A stretch of 64,000 nucleotides of DNA from Dryocola sp051297175 (GTDB lineage Bacteria > Pseudomonadota > Gammaproteobacteria > Enterobacterales > Enterobacteriaceae): positions 4,340,001-4,404,000 of the forward strand of contig NZ_JBINNY010000001.1 of NCBI RefSeq assembly GCF_051297175.1, read 5' to 3'. Within the stretch, counting starts at the first letter, position 1, and every line of letters begins with the position of its first letter. Both the position numbers and the translations under genes were made by a program. The notes beneath the pieces were generated by a model. The model saw nothing but the letters and a program-made list of their open reading frames with translations, had not been told where the DNA came from and did no database searches. This document shows, one piece after another, positions 27,241 through 35,039 of the stretch.

Positions 27241-28563
27241 TTATTGACTAATTCTGCGATAAACGACCGGCGTTTCTGTCGGTGCGGTCTCGTTAACTTT
27301 GATTGCCGCCTTCACGGCGCGGGCCGCGTCCTGCCATTGCGCTTCGCTTGCCGCATGAATCACCGCCAGCGGACGTGACGTATCCACGCTGTCGCCGAGG
27401 CGGGCCATGTCGGTAAAGCCGACGCTGTAATCAATGGTATCGGAAGCCTGGCGACGGCCGCCGCCCATGGAAACCACCGCCATGCCCAGCGCACGGGTGT
27501 CCATTTCGCTGACAAAACCGGTACGGTCTGCGTAAACCGCTTTGCTCAACACCGCGGTTGGCAGGTATTTCGCGTAGTTTTCCACGAAATCAGCCGGGCC
27601 TTTTTGCGCGGCGACCATGCGGCCAAAGACTTCCGCCGCTTTGCCGTTGTCGAGCACCGCCTGTAGCTTGCCGCGAGCTTCCGCGTCATCTTTGGCGAGG
27701 TTGCCGGAAAGCAGCATTTCCACACAAAGCGCCATGGTCACTTCATGCAGGCGTGGATTCACGTATTCGCCGGTCAGGAACTGCACGGCTTCGCGCACTT
27801 CAACCGCGTTGCCCGCGCTGGAAGCCAGAACCTGGTTCATGTCGGTCAGCAGCGCCGTGGTTTTCACGCCCGCGCCGTTGGCGACGCCCACAATCGCTTC
27901 CGCCAGTTCGGCAGAAAGTTCGTAGGTCGGCATAAACGCGCCGCTGCCTACCTTAACGTCCATCACCAGCGCGTCTAAACCTTCGGCCAGCTTCTTGGCA
28001 AGGATGGAGCCGGTGATCAGCGGGATGGAGTCTACGGTCGCGGTAATGTCACGCGTGGCGTAGAAACGCTTGTCCGCCGGAGCCAGCGAGTTGGTCTGGC
28101 CGATAATCGCTACGCCGACGTTTTTGATGATGTCGCGGAAACGGTTATCGTCCGGGAAAATGTCAAAGCCGGGGATAGCTTCGAGCTTATCGAGCGTGCC
28201 GCCGGTGTGGCCCAGACCACGGCCAGAGATCATTGGGATGTAGCCGCCGCATGCCGCCACCATCGGGCCGAGCATCAGAGAAGTCACATCGCCCACGCCG
28301 CCGGTGGAGTGTTTATCCACAATCGGGCCATTAAGATCGAGGCTTTTCCAGTCCAGAACGGTACCTGAATCTCGCATCGCCATGGTCAGCGACACGCGTT
28401 CCGGCATGGTCATATCGTGGAAGAAGATGGTCATAGCAAGCGCGGCAATCTGTCCTTCGGAAACGGTGTTATCGCGAATGCCGTTAATGAAGAAGCGAAT
28501 TTCTTCGTCGCTTAGCTGCAGACCGTCACGTTTTTTACGAATAATTTCTTGAGCGAGAAACAA
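27241..28563 (-). CDS. deoA: Thymidine phosphorylase DeoA
   Basis: Phosphorolysis of thymidine and deoxyuridine to base and deoxyribose-1-phosphate. The 440 residues (MFLAQEIIRKKRDG start) match E. coli if translation begins at the TTG at 28563, which has GGGGGTTACC upstream. Further in-frame ATGs exist, one four codons earlier and one at 28656, but the family begins at the TTG. The signature KHSTGGVGDVTSLMLGP and the phosphate/nucleoside loop SGRGLGHTGGTLDKL are present. Confidence 0.96.
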   Translation of the reverse strand: MFLAQEIIRKKRDGLQLSDEEIRFFINGIRDNTVSEGQIAALAMTIFFHDMTMPERVSLTMAMRDSGTVLDWKSLDLNGPIVDKHSTGGVGDVTSLMLGPMVAACGGYIPMISGRGLGHTGGTLDKLEAIPGFDIFPDDNRFRDIIKNVGVAIIGQTNSLAPADKRFYATRDITATVDSIPLITGSILAKKLAEGLDALVMDVKVGSGAFMPTYELSAELAEAIVGVANGAGVKTTALLTDMNQVLASSAGNAVEVREAVQFLTGEYVNPRLHEVTMALCVEMLLSGNLAKDDAEARGKLQAVLDNGKAAEVFGRMVAAQKGPADFVENYAKYLPTAVLSKAVYADRTGFVSEMDTRALGMAVVSMGGGRRQASDTIDYSVGFTDMARLGDSVDTSRPLAVIHAASEAQWQDAARAVKAAIKVNETAPTETPVVYRRISQ

Positions 28564-28595
28564 GGTAACCCCCATGAGAACCAGGGTGAAAGGTT

Positions 28596-28661
28596 GGCGG
28601 GTGGCGCGAGGCTTACCCGCCCTACGATCCGATAGGCCGGATGAGCAGAGCGTCATCCGGC
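28596..28661. repeat. REP-like palindromes between deoC and deoA
   Basis: Two adjacent palindromes: GGCGGGTGGCGC...TTACCCGCC, then GCCGGATGA...GTCATCCGGC (28636-28661). Both are of the REP/BIME type and lie inside the deo transcript, 11 nt after the deoC stop, where they may protect upstream mRNA. Confidence 0.8.
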
Positions 28662-28671
28662 AATTTAGGGC

Positions 28672-29451
28672 TTAGTAGCTGCTGGCGCTTTTGCCGTCGC
28701 CGTGGCCCAGCGCTTTGAGCAGGCTGGCTAACAGGCTGGATGCACCGAAGCGGTAATGGCGTGAATCCGCCCAGTCAGCGCCGAACAGTTCGTCAGCGAT
28801 GGACAGGAACAGAGCCGCATCTTCTGCGCTACGCACGCCGCCCGCGGGCTTGAAGCCAACGGTTTTCTCAACGCCCATATCACGGATAACTTCCATCATG
28901 ATGCGCGCGCTTTCCGGCGTGGCGTTTACCGGCACTTTACCGGTAGACGTCTTGATGAAGTCAGCGCCCGCTTTGATAGAGATTTCAGACGCTTTACGGA
29001 TAAGCCGCTCTTCTTTCAGCTCGCCGGTTTCAATGATGACTTTCAGCAGAACGTTTGCCGCTGCACAGGCTTCTTTACAGGCTTTCACCAGGTCAAAACC
29101 AACCTGCTCGTTGCCCGCAATCAGCGCGCGGTACGGGAACACAACGTCCACTTCGTCCGCGCCGTAAGCGATAGCGGCACGGGTTTCGGCCAGGGCGATT
29201 TCGATGTCGTCATTGCCGTGCGGGAAGTTAGTCACGGTTGCGATGCGGATATCCGGCGTGCCCTGCTCTTTCAGAGTCTTACGCGCAATCGGGATAAAGC
29301 GTGGGTAGATGCAAATCGCTGCGGTGTTGCCTACCGCGGTTTTGGCCTGATGGCAGAGCGCGATGACTTTTTCATTGGTGTCATCGTCGTTCAGGGTAGT
29401 CAGGTCCATCAGTTTCAGGGCGCGCAGGCTGCTTGCAGTTAAATCGGTCAT
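28672..29451 (-). CDS. deoC: Deoxyribose-phosphate aldolase DeoC
   Basis: Class I aldolase cleaving deoxyribose-5-phosphate to acetaldehyde and glyceraldehyde-3-phosphate. The Schiff-base lysine is in ADFIKTSTGK and the second active-site lysine in VGFKPAGG. 259 residues from MTDLTASSLR, equal to E. coli; a second ATG 15 nt upstream (29466) is in frame but not used by the family. First gene of deoCABD; DeoR- and CRP-type sites lie upstream. Confidence 0.98.
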   Translation of the reverse strand: MTDLTASSLRALKLMDLTTLNDDDTNEKVIALCHQAKTAVGNTAAICIYPRFIPIARKTLKEQGTPDIRIATVTNFPHGNDDIEIALAETRAAIAYGADEVDVVFPYRALIAGNEQVGFDLVKACKEACAAANVLLKVIIETGELKEERLIRKASEISIKAGADFIKTSTGKVPVNATPESARIMMEVIRDMGVEKTVGFKPAGGVRSAEDAALFLSIADELFGADWADSRHYRFGASSLLASLLKALGHGDGKSASSY

Positions 29452-29473
29452 AACACTCTCCAACAAAAGATAT

Positions 29474-29530
29474 TACCCCTAAATAATTCGAGTGCGGCCA
29501 ACACACATGCAGCTCGAAGTATGACGGGGA
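29474..29530. repeat. Internally deleted ERIC element before deoC
   Basis: About 57 bp with both ERIC ends (TACCCCTAAATAATTCGAG and CAGCTCGAAGTATGACGGG) but without the central 70 bp. It lies in the deoC leader, so it is transcribed from the deo promoters. Confidence 0.75.
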
Positions 29531-29647
29531 GAAGTCTCAGGCTTTCGAAACTCAACACGTTGGAGCGGACTTGGTTCCATGAAGAGGAGAGGCAACCCGG
29601 GTCGCCATCACGTTGAGATCCTTCTCACCGCACATTGCCAGTAGCAA

Positions 29648-29663
29648 TGTTATAATTCTAACA
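29648..29663. promoter_or_regulatory. DeoR-type operator at deoP2
   Basis: TGTTATAATTCTAACA differs by one base from the DeoR palindrome TGTTAGAATTCTAACA. It overlaps the expected -10 region of deoP2, as in E. coli. Confidence 0.85.
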
Positions 29664-29680
29664 CTCACTCGCTGAGCAAT

Positions 29681-29700
29681 TTTGTGTATTGCTTCACAAA
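29681..29700. promoter_or_regulatory. CRP-type site, proximal (deoP2)
   Basis: TTTGTGTATTGCTTCACAAA is an inverted repeat near the CRP consensus. Its centre is 35 bp upstream of the DeoR operator centre. Confidence 0.65.
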
Positions 29701-29735
29701 AGCCAAAGGCAGGATTACATGCTTTCCACAGTATA

Positions 29736-29751
29736 TGTGATTTAACGAACA
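29736..29751. promoter_or_regulatory. CRP-type site, distal (deoP2)
   Basis: TGTGATTTAACGAACA has one perfect CRP half-site. Its centre is 53 bp from the proximal site, the spacing of the two CRP sites in E. coli deoP2 that bracket CytR. Confidence 0.6.
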
Positions 29752-29817
29752 AAATAACGCGTTAAAGTGGCGGTTTGAGGTGAAATCCGGCGGGACACGC
29801 GCCCGCCGTAGGTTTGC

Positions 29818-29845
29818 GGCCAATGTTAGAATTTTAACATTGGCC
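29818..29845. promoter_or_regulatory. Second DeoR-type operator within a 28-bp palindrome
   Basis: TGTTAGAATTTTAACA (29824-29839) is a DeoR-type operator with one mismatch. It is extended on both sides by GGCCAA/TTGGCC to a 28-bp palindrome with only one mismatched pair. It lies 7 nt after the stop of the upstream transporter gene and 176 bp from the first operator. Confidence 0.8.
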
Positions 29846-29852
29846 ATTTTTA

Positions 29853-31130
29853 TTACAGCGCGAGGAAGACGCCCGCGATGGTCGCACTCATCAGGTTCGA
29901 CAGCGTGCCCGCCGCCACCGCCTTCAGGCCTAGCTGGGCTATCTCATGACGACGGTTTGGCGCCATGCTGCCGAGGCCGCCGATCAGAATCGCTATAGAA
30001 GAAAGGTTAGCAAACCCACACAGCGCGAAGGAAATAATTGCCTTACTGTGGTCAGAAAGCACCTGTAAACCTGCCGCCGCCACGGTCGCGTCGTCCTTCA
30101 GGTATTCACCAAAGTTCAGGTAGGCCACGAATTCGTTGATGATGAGCTTCTGGCCGATGAACGAGCCGGCCACGTTGGCTTCCGCCCAGGGTACGCCAAT
30201 CAGCCACGCCAGCGGCGCGAACACCCAGCCCAGAATCAGCTCCATGGAAAGCTGCGGATAGTTAAACCAGCCGCCGATCCCGGAAAGCATGCCGTTTAGC
30301 AGAGCGATCAAAGCGACAAACGCCAGCAGCATCGCGCCGACGTTCAGCGCCAGCTGCATGCCGGAAGCGGCACCCGAAGCGGCGGCATCCAGCACGTTGG
30401 CCGGGCGGTCCGGATCGTTTTTCATCGATTCCAGCTGCGGCGCATCGTTCGGCGTTTCGGTTTCCGGCAGCATGATTTTGGCGAACAGCAGGCCGCCGGG
30501 AGCCGCCATAAACGACGCGGCAATCAGGTATTCCAGCGGCACGCCCATCTGCGCGTAGCCCGCCAGTACGGAACCGGCAACCGACGCCAGGCCGCCGCAC
30601 ATCACGGCGAACAGCTCGGAGCGAGTCATGGTGGCGATATAAGGGCGAACAACCAGCGGCGCCTCGGTCTGCCCAACGAAGATATTCGCGGTGGCGGACA
30701 GGGATTCGGTACGGGAAGTTTTCAACACCTTACGCAGGCCGCCGCCGAGAATACGGATAACCAGCTGCATGATACCGAGGTAGTAAAGCACCGCAATCAG
30801 CGAGGAGAAGAAGACGATAATAGGCAGCACGCGCAGCGCGAAGATAAAGCCGCCGCCGCCAAATAATTCGAACATTTTGTCGGAAGCAAGCCCGCCGAAC
30901 AGGAATGAGATCCCCGCATTGCCGTAGGCAATAACGTTTGCGACCCCTTCTGACATGGCTAACAGCACTTTGCGCCCGACCGGCACATAAAGAATTAACG
31001 CACCGATACCGACCTGAATCAGCCAGGCCCCGAGCACGGTTCGCAGATTAATAGCCTTACGGTTGCTGGAGAGTAAAACTGCGATCAGCAGCAGCACGAT
31101 CATGCCGATCAGTCCCATGAGGATTTGCAT
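29853..31130 (-). CDS. Concentrative nucleoside transporter (NupC/CNT family)
   Basis: Cation-coupled nucleoside uptake across the inner membrane. The 425-residue, strongly hydrophobic protein carries the CNT nucleoside-site motifs GQTEAPLVVRPY (GQTE at 153-156) and, near residue 330, INEFVAYLNF. The family names NupC, NupX and PsuT apply to paralogues, so I leave the symbol empty. In E. coli this place upstream of deoC is taken by yjjI-yjjW. Here the transporter stop is only 7 nt from a DeoR operator, and its own upstream region has a CRP-type site, which supports a role in feeding the deo pathway. Confidence 0.9.
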   Translation of the reverse strand: MQILMGLIGMIVLLLIAVLLSSNRKAINLRTVLGAWLIQVGIGALILYVPVGRKVLLAMSEGVANVIAYGNAGISFLFGGLASDKMFELFGGGGFIFALRVLPIIVFFSSLIAVLYYLGIMQLVIRILGGGLRKVLKTSRTESLSATANIFVGQTEAPLVVRPYIATMTRSELFAVMCGGLASVAGSVLAGYAQMGVPLEYLIAASFMAAPGGLLFAKIMLPETETPNDAPQLESMKNDPDRPANVLDAAASGAASGMQLALNVGAMLLAFVALIALLNGMLSGIGGWFNYPQLSMELILGWVFAPLAWLIGVPWAEANVAGSFIGQKLIINEFVAYLNFGEYLKDDATVAAAGLQVLSDHSKAIISFALCGFANLSSIAILIGGLGSMAPNRRHEIAQLGLKAVAAGTLSNLMSATIAGVFLAL

Positions 31131-31267
31131 ACAGAGTCCCTGTGTATTTGTGAAATAGAAAAGCGCAGCGGCTTTTGCTCAACGCGCGGATTATAGCCGC
31201 AGGCGTCGAGCGAACTGCCATCGCTATCACGTATTTCTACAAATTGAGAGAAACGTTTGTCCAGTAA

Positions 31268-31283
31268 AGTGACGCGGATCACA
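31268..31283. promoter_or_regulatory. CRP-type site upstream of the nucleoside transporter
   Basis: AGTGACGCGGATCACA contains the core GTGA-N6-TCAC with one mismatch to TGTGA-N6-TCACA. It lies 138 nt upstream of the transporter start and just after the yjjV stop. Confidence 0.55.
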
Positions 31284-31298
31284 ACAAAAGGCGGGTAA

Positions 31299-32075
31299 TT
31301 ACCACTGAAATAATTTGTCTGCGTTGTAAATCAATGCATTAGCGATCTCTTCCGGGGCTTCCTTGCGCAGTTCGCACAGCGTTTTGAAGACGTCAGCGAC
31401 GCGTTCCGGGCGGTTTGGCTGCCCCTGCCAGCCGTTAAGCGGCATATCCGGAGCGTCGGTTTCCAGCAGCAGCGCCGAAAGGGGAAGCTGGGACATCACG
31501 TTGCGCGTTTTGCTGGCCCGCGGGTAGGTAATGGTGCCACCGACGCCGATAAAATAGCCCATATCGACAAAACGCTCGGCCTGCTGGAGGCTGCCCGCAA
31601 AGCCGTGAACGACGCCGGTGCGCGGCAACGCGTGGCGCTTGAGGTGCATTGCCAGCCTGTCGTGGGTACGGCGCGAATGAAGGATTACCGGCAGGTCGTA
31701 GCGCTTCGCAAGCTTAAACTGCGCGTCCAGCATCGCCTCCTGCTTCTCAAACATCGGGTCGTCCATAAACAGGTCGAGGCCGATTTCGCCAATCGCCACC
31801 AGCTTCTCGGCACGCTGCTGAAGATGGTGTTCGAGCAGCGCCAGCGAAGCATCCTGATGCTTATGAATCACGATGGGATGCAGGCCAAGCGCGGCGTGCA
31901 ACGCAGAATGCTGCCCGGCGAGGGACAGCACGGTAGCAAAGCGTTCGGCTTCAATCGCCGGAACAATAATTTTCTCCACCCCTGCCGCGAGCGCGCGCTC
32001 GAGGCTTTCCGGCTCATCGCCGGTGAACGGCGGGAAATCGAAATGGCAGTGGGTATCGTAGAACCTGAACGTCAC
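31299..32075 (-). CDS. yjjV: TatD-family metal-dependent hydrolase YjjV
   Basis: Putative metal-dependent deoxyribonuclease or phosphatase of the TatD amidohydrolase family. The 258-residue protein shows the metal-binding HCHFD near the N terminus (YDTHCHFDFP), GEIGLD in the middle, LHSRRTHD, VHGFAGS and the C-terminal LLETDAPDMPL. It overlaps the yjjU stop by 4 nt (ATGA), so the two are cotranscribed. Confidence 0.95.
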   Translation of the reverse strand: MTFRFYDTHCHFDFPPFTGDEPESLERALAAGVEKIIVPAIEAERFATVLSLAGQHSALHAALGLHPIVIHKHQDASLALLEHHLQQRAEKLVAIGEIGLDLFMDDPMFEKQEAMLDAQFKLAKRYDLPVILHSRRTHDRLAMHLKRHALPRTGVVHGFAGSLQQAERFVDMGYFIGVGGTITYPRASKTRNVMSQLPLSALLLETDAPDMPLNGWQGQPNRPERVADVFKTLCELRKEAPEEIANALIYNADKLFQW

Positions 32076-33145
32076 GCGGAATCCTCGTTAGTGAACGAGG
32101 CGTCGTTCGCCTCGACGGCTTCCACCACGGTTTTGATCAGCGGTTCGTTTGCCACGGCGGCAGGCGGCACAACCAGCGGCCCAGGCGTGACGATGCGCGG
32201 GCGATGACGTTTAAGCGGCGGCGTCGCCACAAGCTGCCGGGCGACCGTGGCGAGGAAGTAGCGCCCGCACAGGCGGCCCGTTTTGTAATCCGCATTCAGG
32301 GCAGGCAGACGGCTGCCCAGGGCGCTGCTGAGCAGCGGCTTCGGCGGATAAATTTCGAAAATGCGCAGGTTGCCCGGCGGCTTCTCGATAAAGCTTTGGA
32401 TCTCGCGATAGCTTGCTTCATGGTGCTGCACCAGGTTCAGCAGCGGCTGCAGGCTGCTGGTGCCCAACAGGCGTTCCATGCGCTTGAACCACTCCGGCGT
32501 GTAGTACATCTGCGACGGCACCGTGCGGATCACCACCAGCGTATCGGCCCCAAGGCGCGCGGCTTCGCGCACCGGAATCGCGTCGCTGATGCCGCCGTCT
32601 TGATAGCTGATGCCGCCGATATCCACGCCGCTGCGATAGAAGCCCGGAATCGCGCTTGAGGCCTTGATAATATTGAGCCAGGTATCGCTGGTTGGCGAGA
32701 AATAGCCCGGCGAATAGTCGTCGCTGCGGCAGGCGCACATGTAAAACTGCTTGCCGCTTTCAAACAGCTTTTCCGCAGAGGACATGGATAACGGGATTTT
32801 CGCCGCGGTGGATTCCACCAGCCAGTCGAGGTCGATAAGGTTGCCCCCGCGCACAAAGCGCAGCGGGTTGAAGAAGTCGCGGGTGGTGGTGAAGCGGGTG
32901 ATCACGCGGCGAGCGTAGCCGGGCTGGTTGCAAACGTAGGCTGAAAGGTTTTGTGCACCGGCGGAGGTGCCGAGGAACAGGTCAAAGGGGTTGAATTCGG
33001 CGCGCATAAACTCATCCAGCACCCCGGCAGTGAAGATCCCGCGCTGCCCGCCACCTTCGCAAATAATGGCGAGTTTTCCGGGACGAAACGGCTTAGACGC
33101 AAGCGGCGCGATATTGCCGAGCGTTACGGGTATACGTTGTCCCAC
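32072..33145 (-). CDS. yjjU: Patatin-like phospholipase YjjU
   Basis: Predicted acyl hydrolase of the patatin family. The oxyanion loop GGGQRGIFTAG, the nucleophile serine in GTSAGAQN and the catalytic aspartate in DGGISDAIPV are intact. 357 residues, as in E. coli. Substrate unknown. It heads a two-gene unit with yjjV; the 77-bp tandem array lies upstream. Confidence 0.94.
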   Translation of the reverse strand: MGQRIPVTLGNIAPLASKPFRPGKLAIICEGGGQRGIFTAGVLDEFMRAEFNPFDLFLGTSAGAQNLSAYVCNQPGYARRVITRFTTTRDFFNPLRFVRGGNLIDLDWLVESTAAKIPLSMSSAEKLFESGKQFYMCACRSDDYSPGYFSPTSDTWLNIIKASSAIPGFYRSGVDIGGISYQDGGISDAIPVREAARLGADTLVVIRTVPSQMYYTPEWFKRMERLLGTSSLQPLLNLVQHHEASYREIQSFIEKPPGNLRIFEIYPPKPLLSSALGSRLPALNADYKTGRLCGRYFLATVARQLVATPPLKRHRPRIVTPGPLVVPPAAVANEPLIKTVVEAVEANDASFTNEDSA

Positions 33146-33210
33146 CCTGCTTTCCTAATTAATTATTTTTAATAACGGCTTGTCATTGTTTTTGGTGAAA
33201 TGCTTTGCGC

Positions 33211-33632
33211 CGTCCGCCGTGAAAAACGGTGGATGGCACTTTATTTATCCACCCTGCGACCTCAGAACATTGTAGGTAGATTGTAGGTCGGATAACCGTT
33301 AGCGCCGCTCGACATAGTCGGCTGTTGATAATTCGTTTACTTATCCTACGGTTTCGGTCGGCATAAGTCGGATAAGCGTCAGTGCCATCCGACAAAAAAC
33401 GGTGGATGGCACTTCGTTTATCCACCCTACGACCTCACTGTAGGTCGGATAAGCGTCAGCGCCATCCGACAAAAAACGGTGGATGGCACTTCGTTTACCC
33501 ACCCTACGAACTCAGTGTAGGTCGGATAAGCGTCAGCGCCATCCGACAAAAAACGGTGGATGGCACTTCGTTTATCCACCCTACGACCTCACTGTAGGTC
33601 GGATAAGCGTCAGCGCCATCCGACAAAAAACC
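33211..33632. repeat. Tandem 77-bp REP-like repeat array between yjjU and ytjA
   Basis: Exact 77-bp periodicity: TGTAGGTCGGATAAG starts at 33439, 33516 and 33593, with a diverged copy at 33362 and more degenerate half units from 33211. Each unit pairs GTCGGAT...ATCCGAC with GGTGGAT...ATCCACC. No gene fits: frames through it change with copy number and resemble nothing. The array fills most of the 568-bp gap between yjjU and ytjA. Confidence 0.9.
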
Positions 33633-33650
33633 TTAACGTCCAAAAACGCG

Positions 33651-33676
33651 AGAGCCAGTCATAAATGACTGGCTCT
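33651..33676 (-). terminator. Hairpin terminator after ytjA
   Basis: A perfect 12-bp stem AGAGCCAGTCAT/ATGACTGGCTCT with a 2-nt loop, followed on the minus strand by CGCGTTTTT. It lies 38 nt after the ytjA stop. Confidence 0.75.
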
Positions 33677-33713
33677 CTGGTCGGTCTCTAACTGTTATAG
33701 CACGTATCGTACG

Positions 33714-33875
33714 CTATGGACGTCTACGGCCCATAAACAGGCTGACCAGGAACAGAATAATACCTACCACGAAGACAATTTTTGCCGCGCCTGCTGCTGT
33801 ACCTGCCAGGCCGCCAAAGCCCAACGCTGCTGCAATCAACGCGATAACCAGAAAAATAATGCCCCAACGAAACAT
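33714..33875 (-). CDS. ytjA: Small membrane protein YtjA (DUF1328)
   Basis: A 53-residue protein with two hydrophobic segments (about 4-22 and 31-48) and a GRRRP tail, preceded by AAGGAGAGGCTT. It appears identical to E. coli YtjA as I remember it. Function unknown; members of this family are small stress-associated membrane proteins. Located between osmY and yjjU as in E. coli. Confidence 0.93.
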   Translation of the reverse strand: MFRWGIIFLVIALIAAALGFGGLAGTAAGAAKIVFVVGIILFLVSLFMGRRRP

Positions 33876-34013
33876 AAGCCTCTCCTTAAACCATAGTGAA
33901 CTCGAACCGCTTCTTAATGAGTGCCATCAGGCGTGCCCACTGGCGATATATGAGTAACGGTAGTGCTGACTGACTCCCCCGGTCATCCCAGAGGAGAGAG
34001 TTTCGGTATGCTG

Positions 34014-34628
34014 CTACTTCTCGATCTTCAGATCGTTTTTAACGCTTTTCACGCCATCAACCGCTTTGGCGATGCTTTCCGCACGCTCGGACTGCGCGTT
34101 GGATTTCACATGCCCTGACAGCTGTACAACGCCATCTGTGGTTTCTACTTTCACATTACGAGACGGAACGATGTCGTCTGCTAACAGTTTAGCTTTGATT
34201 TCGCTAGTCGTAGCGGTATCGCCAGCGTAGCCGCTTACCGATTTGTCTTTACCGTCGCGAACGTGGAGCTTGTCGCTTACGGAGGTCACGCCTTCAACGC
34301 GTTTAGCAACGGCGACGGCCTGTTCAGCCTGTGCCTGGCTCTCAACGAAGCCGCTCAGCGTTACTACTTTCTTATCGGTTTTCACCGAAATATCGGTGCT
34401 TTTAATGTTCTCATCGTCTACCAGCGCTGCTTTAACTTTAGCAGTGATGGAGCTGTCGTCCATGAAATTACCGACTTTATTCATAGAGTTATCGATTTTT
34501 TGCCCGGCAGAATCAGCTGTTGATTCAGTTTTGTTGAGCATTTTGTCTTCTGCCAGTGCGCTGCCGCTTGCCAGAATTGAACCCAATACAACCGCCAGCA
34601 GAGTTTTCGAAATCTTAGTCGTAGTCAT
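34014..34628 (-). CDS. osmY: Osmotically induced periplasmic protein OsmY
   Basis: A periplasmic chaperone-like protein, RpoS-dependent, induced by hyperosmotic stress and stationary phase. It has a signal peptide (about 1-26, cleaved near ALA-ED) and two BON domains (about 58-126 and 138-204) with the repeats DISVKTDKKVVTLSGFV and NVKVETTDGVVQLSGHV. The 204 residues compare with 201 in E. coli. Probably monocistronic with a long leader. Confidence 0.96.
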   Translation of the reverse strand: MTTTKISKTLLAVVLGSILASGSALAEDKMLNKTESTADSAGQKIDNSMNKVGNFMDDSSITAKVKAALVDDENIKSTDISVKTDKKVVTLSGFVESQAQAEQAVAVAKRVEGVTSVSDKLHVRDGKDKSVSGYAGDTATTSEIKAKLLADDIVPSRNVKVETTDGVVQLSGHVKSNAQSERAESIAKAVDGVKSVKNDLKIEK

Positions 34629-35039
34629 CGATTTATTCCTGTAGTTTTGCTCATAATTTGAGCTCTAAGCCACAACGTGGCAGCTATGCTGAAAAGGCCG
34701 CTAGGCCTGAGCTTTGCTCTCAGTCTGTGACTTCAGTGATAACCTAAACTTATCGCTCTCACGCCCTTCATGAGTTAAAGCAGTTATTAATATCGTGATA
34801 ATCAACCTTCTCTGAAAAACATCCCGCGAAAATCGATTCGTCAGGGATATTTATCCATGTCACTTGTCATCACTTTGTTAAATATAGATCACAATCGCAA
34901 AATTGCATGATGCGGTCGGTTGAAAAATGGGCGAATGAGGGGGAAATGGCGGAAATTAAGAACAATCCGTAAGGGGTTAATAAGACAGGAAAAGTAGCAG
35001 GACGCGACGGCTGCCGCGCCCTGCGAGGGGATTTAAACG
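34629..35039 (-). other. osmY promoter and leader region
   Basis: The 411-bp gap between osmY and the upstream chitinase gene contains no gene I can support. Its middle (34876-34893) matches the E. coli osmY promoter, which implies a leader of about 240 nt. The right end is the 3' untranslated region of the chitinase gene, in which I see no clear terminator. Confidence 0.55.
34876..34893 (-). promoter_or_regulatory. osmY promoter, CRP-like site with sigma-S -10
   Basis: On the minus strand TGTGATCTATATTTAACA combines a CRP half-site with CTATATT, a sigma-S type -10 element (34881-34887). It agrees with the E. coli osmY promoter as I recall it, in sequence and in distance (about 250 nt) from the start codon. 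Confidence 0.6.

Larger units (their letters stand above)
29452..29852 (-). promoter_or_regulatory. deo operon control region
   Basis: This 401-bp gap upstream of deoC contains no gene. It holds a short ERIC remnant (29474-29530), a DeoR-type operator (29648-29663), a CRP-type site (29681-29700) and a second one 53 bp further upstream (29736-29751), and a second DeoR-type operator (29824-29839). Operator plus two CRP sites 53 bp apart is the layout of E. coli deoP2, where CytR sits between the CRP sites. The outer operator would correspond to deoP1. Confidence 0.8.

Noticed and set aside
33362..33632. Regular repeats with 77-bp period, considered as a CRISPR array
   Set aside because: The whole unit repeats, with no unique spacers, and no cas genes are present. 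The units are REP-like palindromes.
33382..33668. Short frames reading through the 77-bp repeats as repetitive proteins
   Set aside because: Their sequence is a by-product of the DNA repeat, without a ribosome site or family match.
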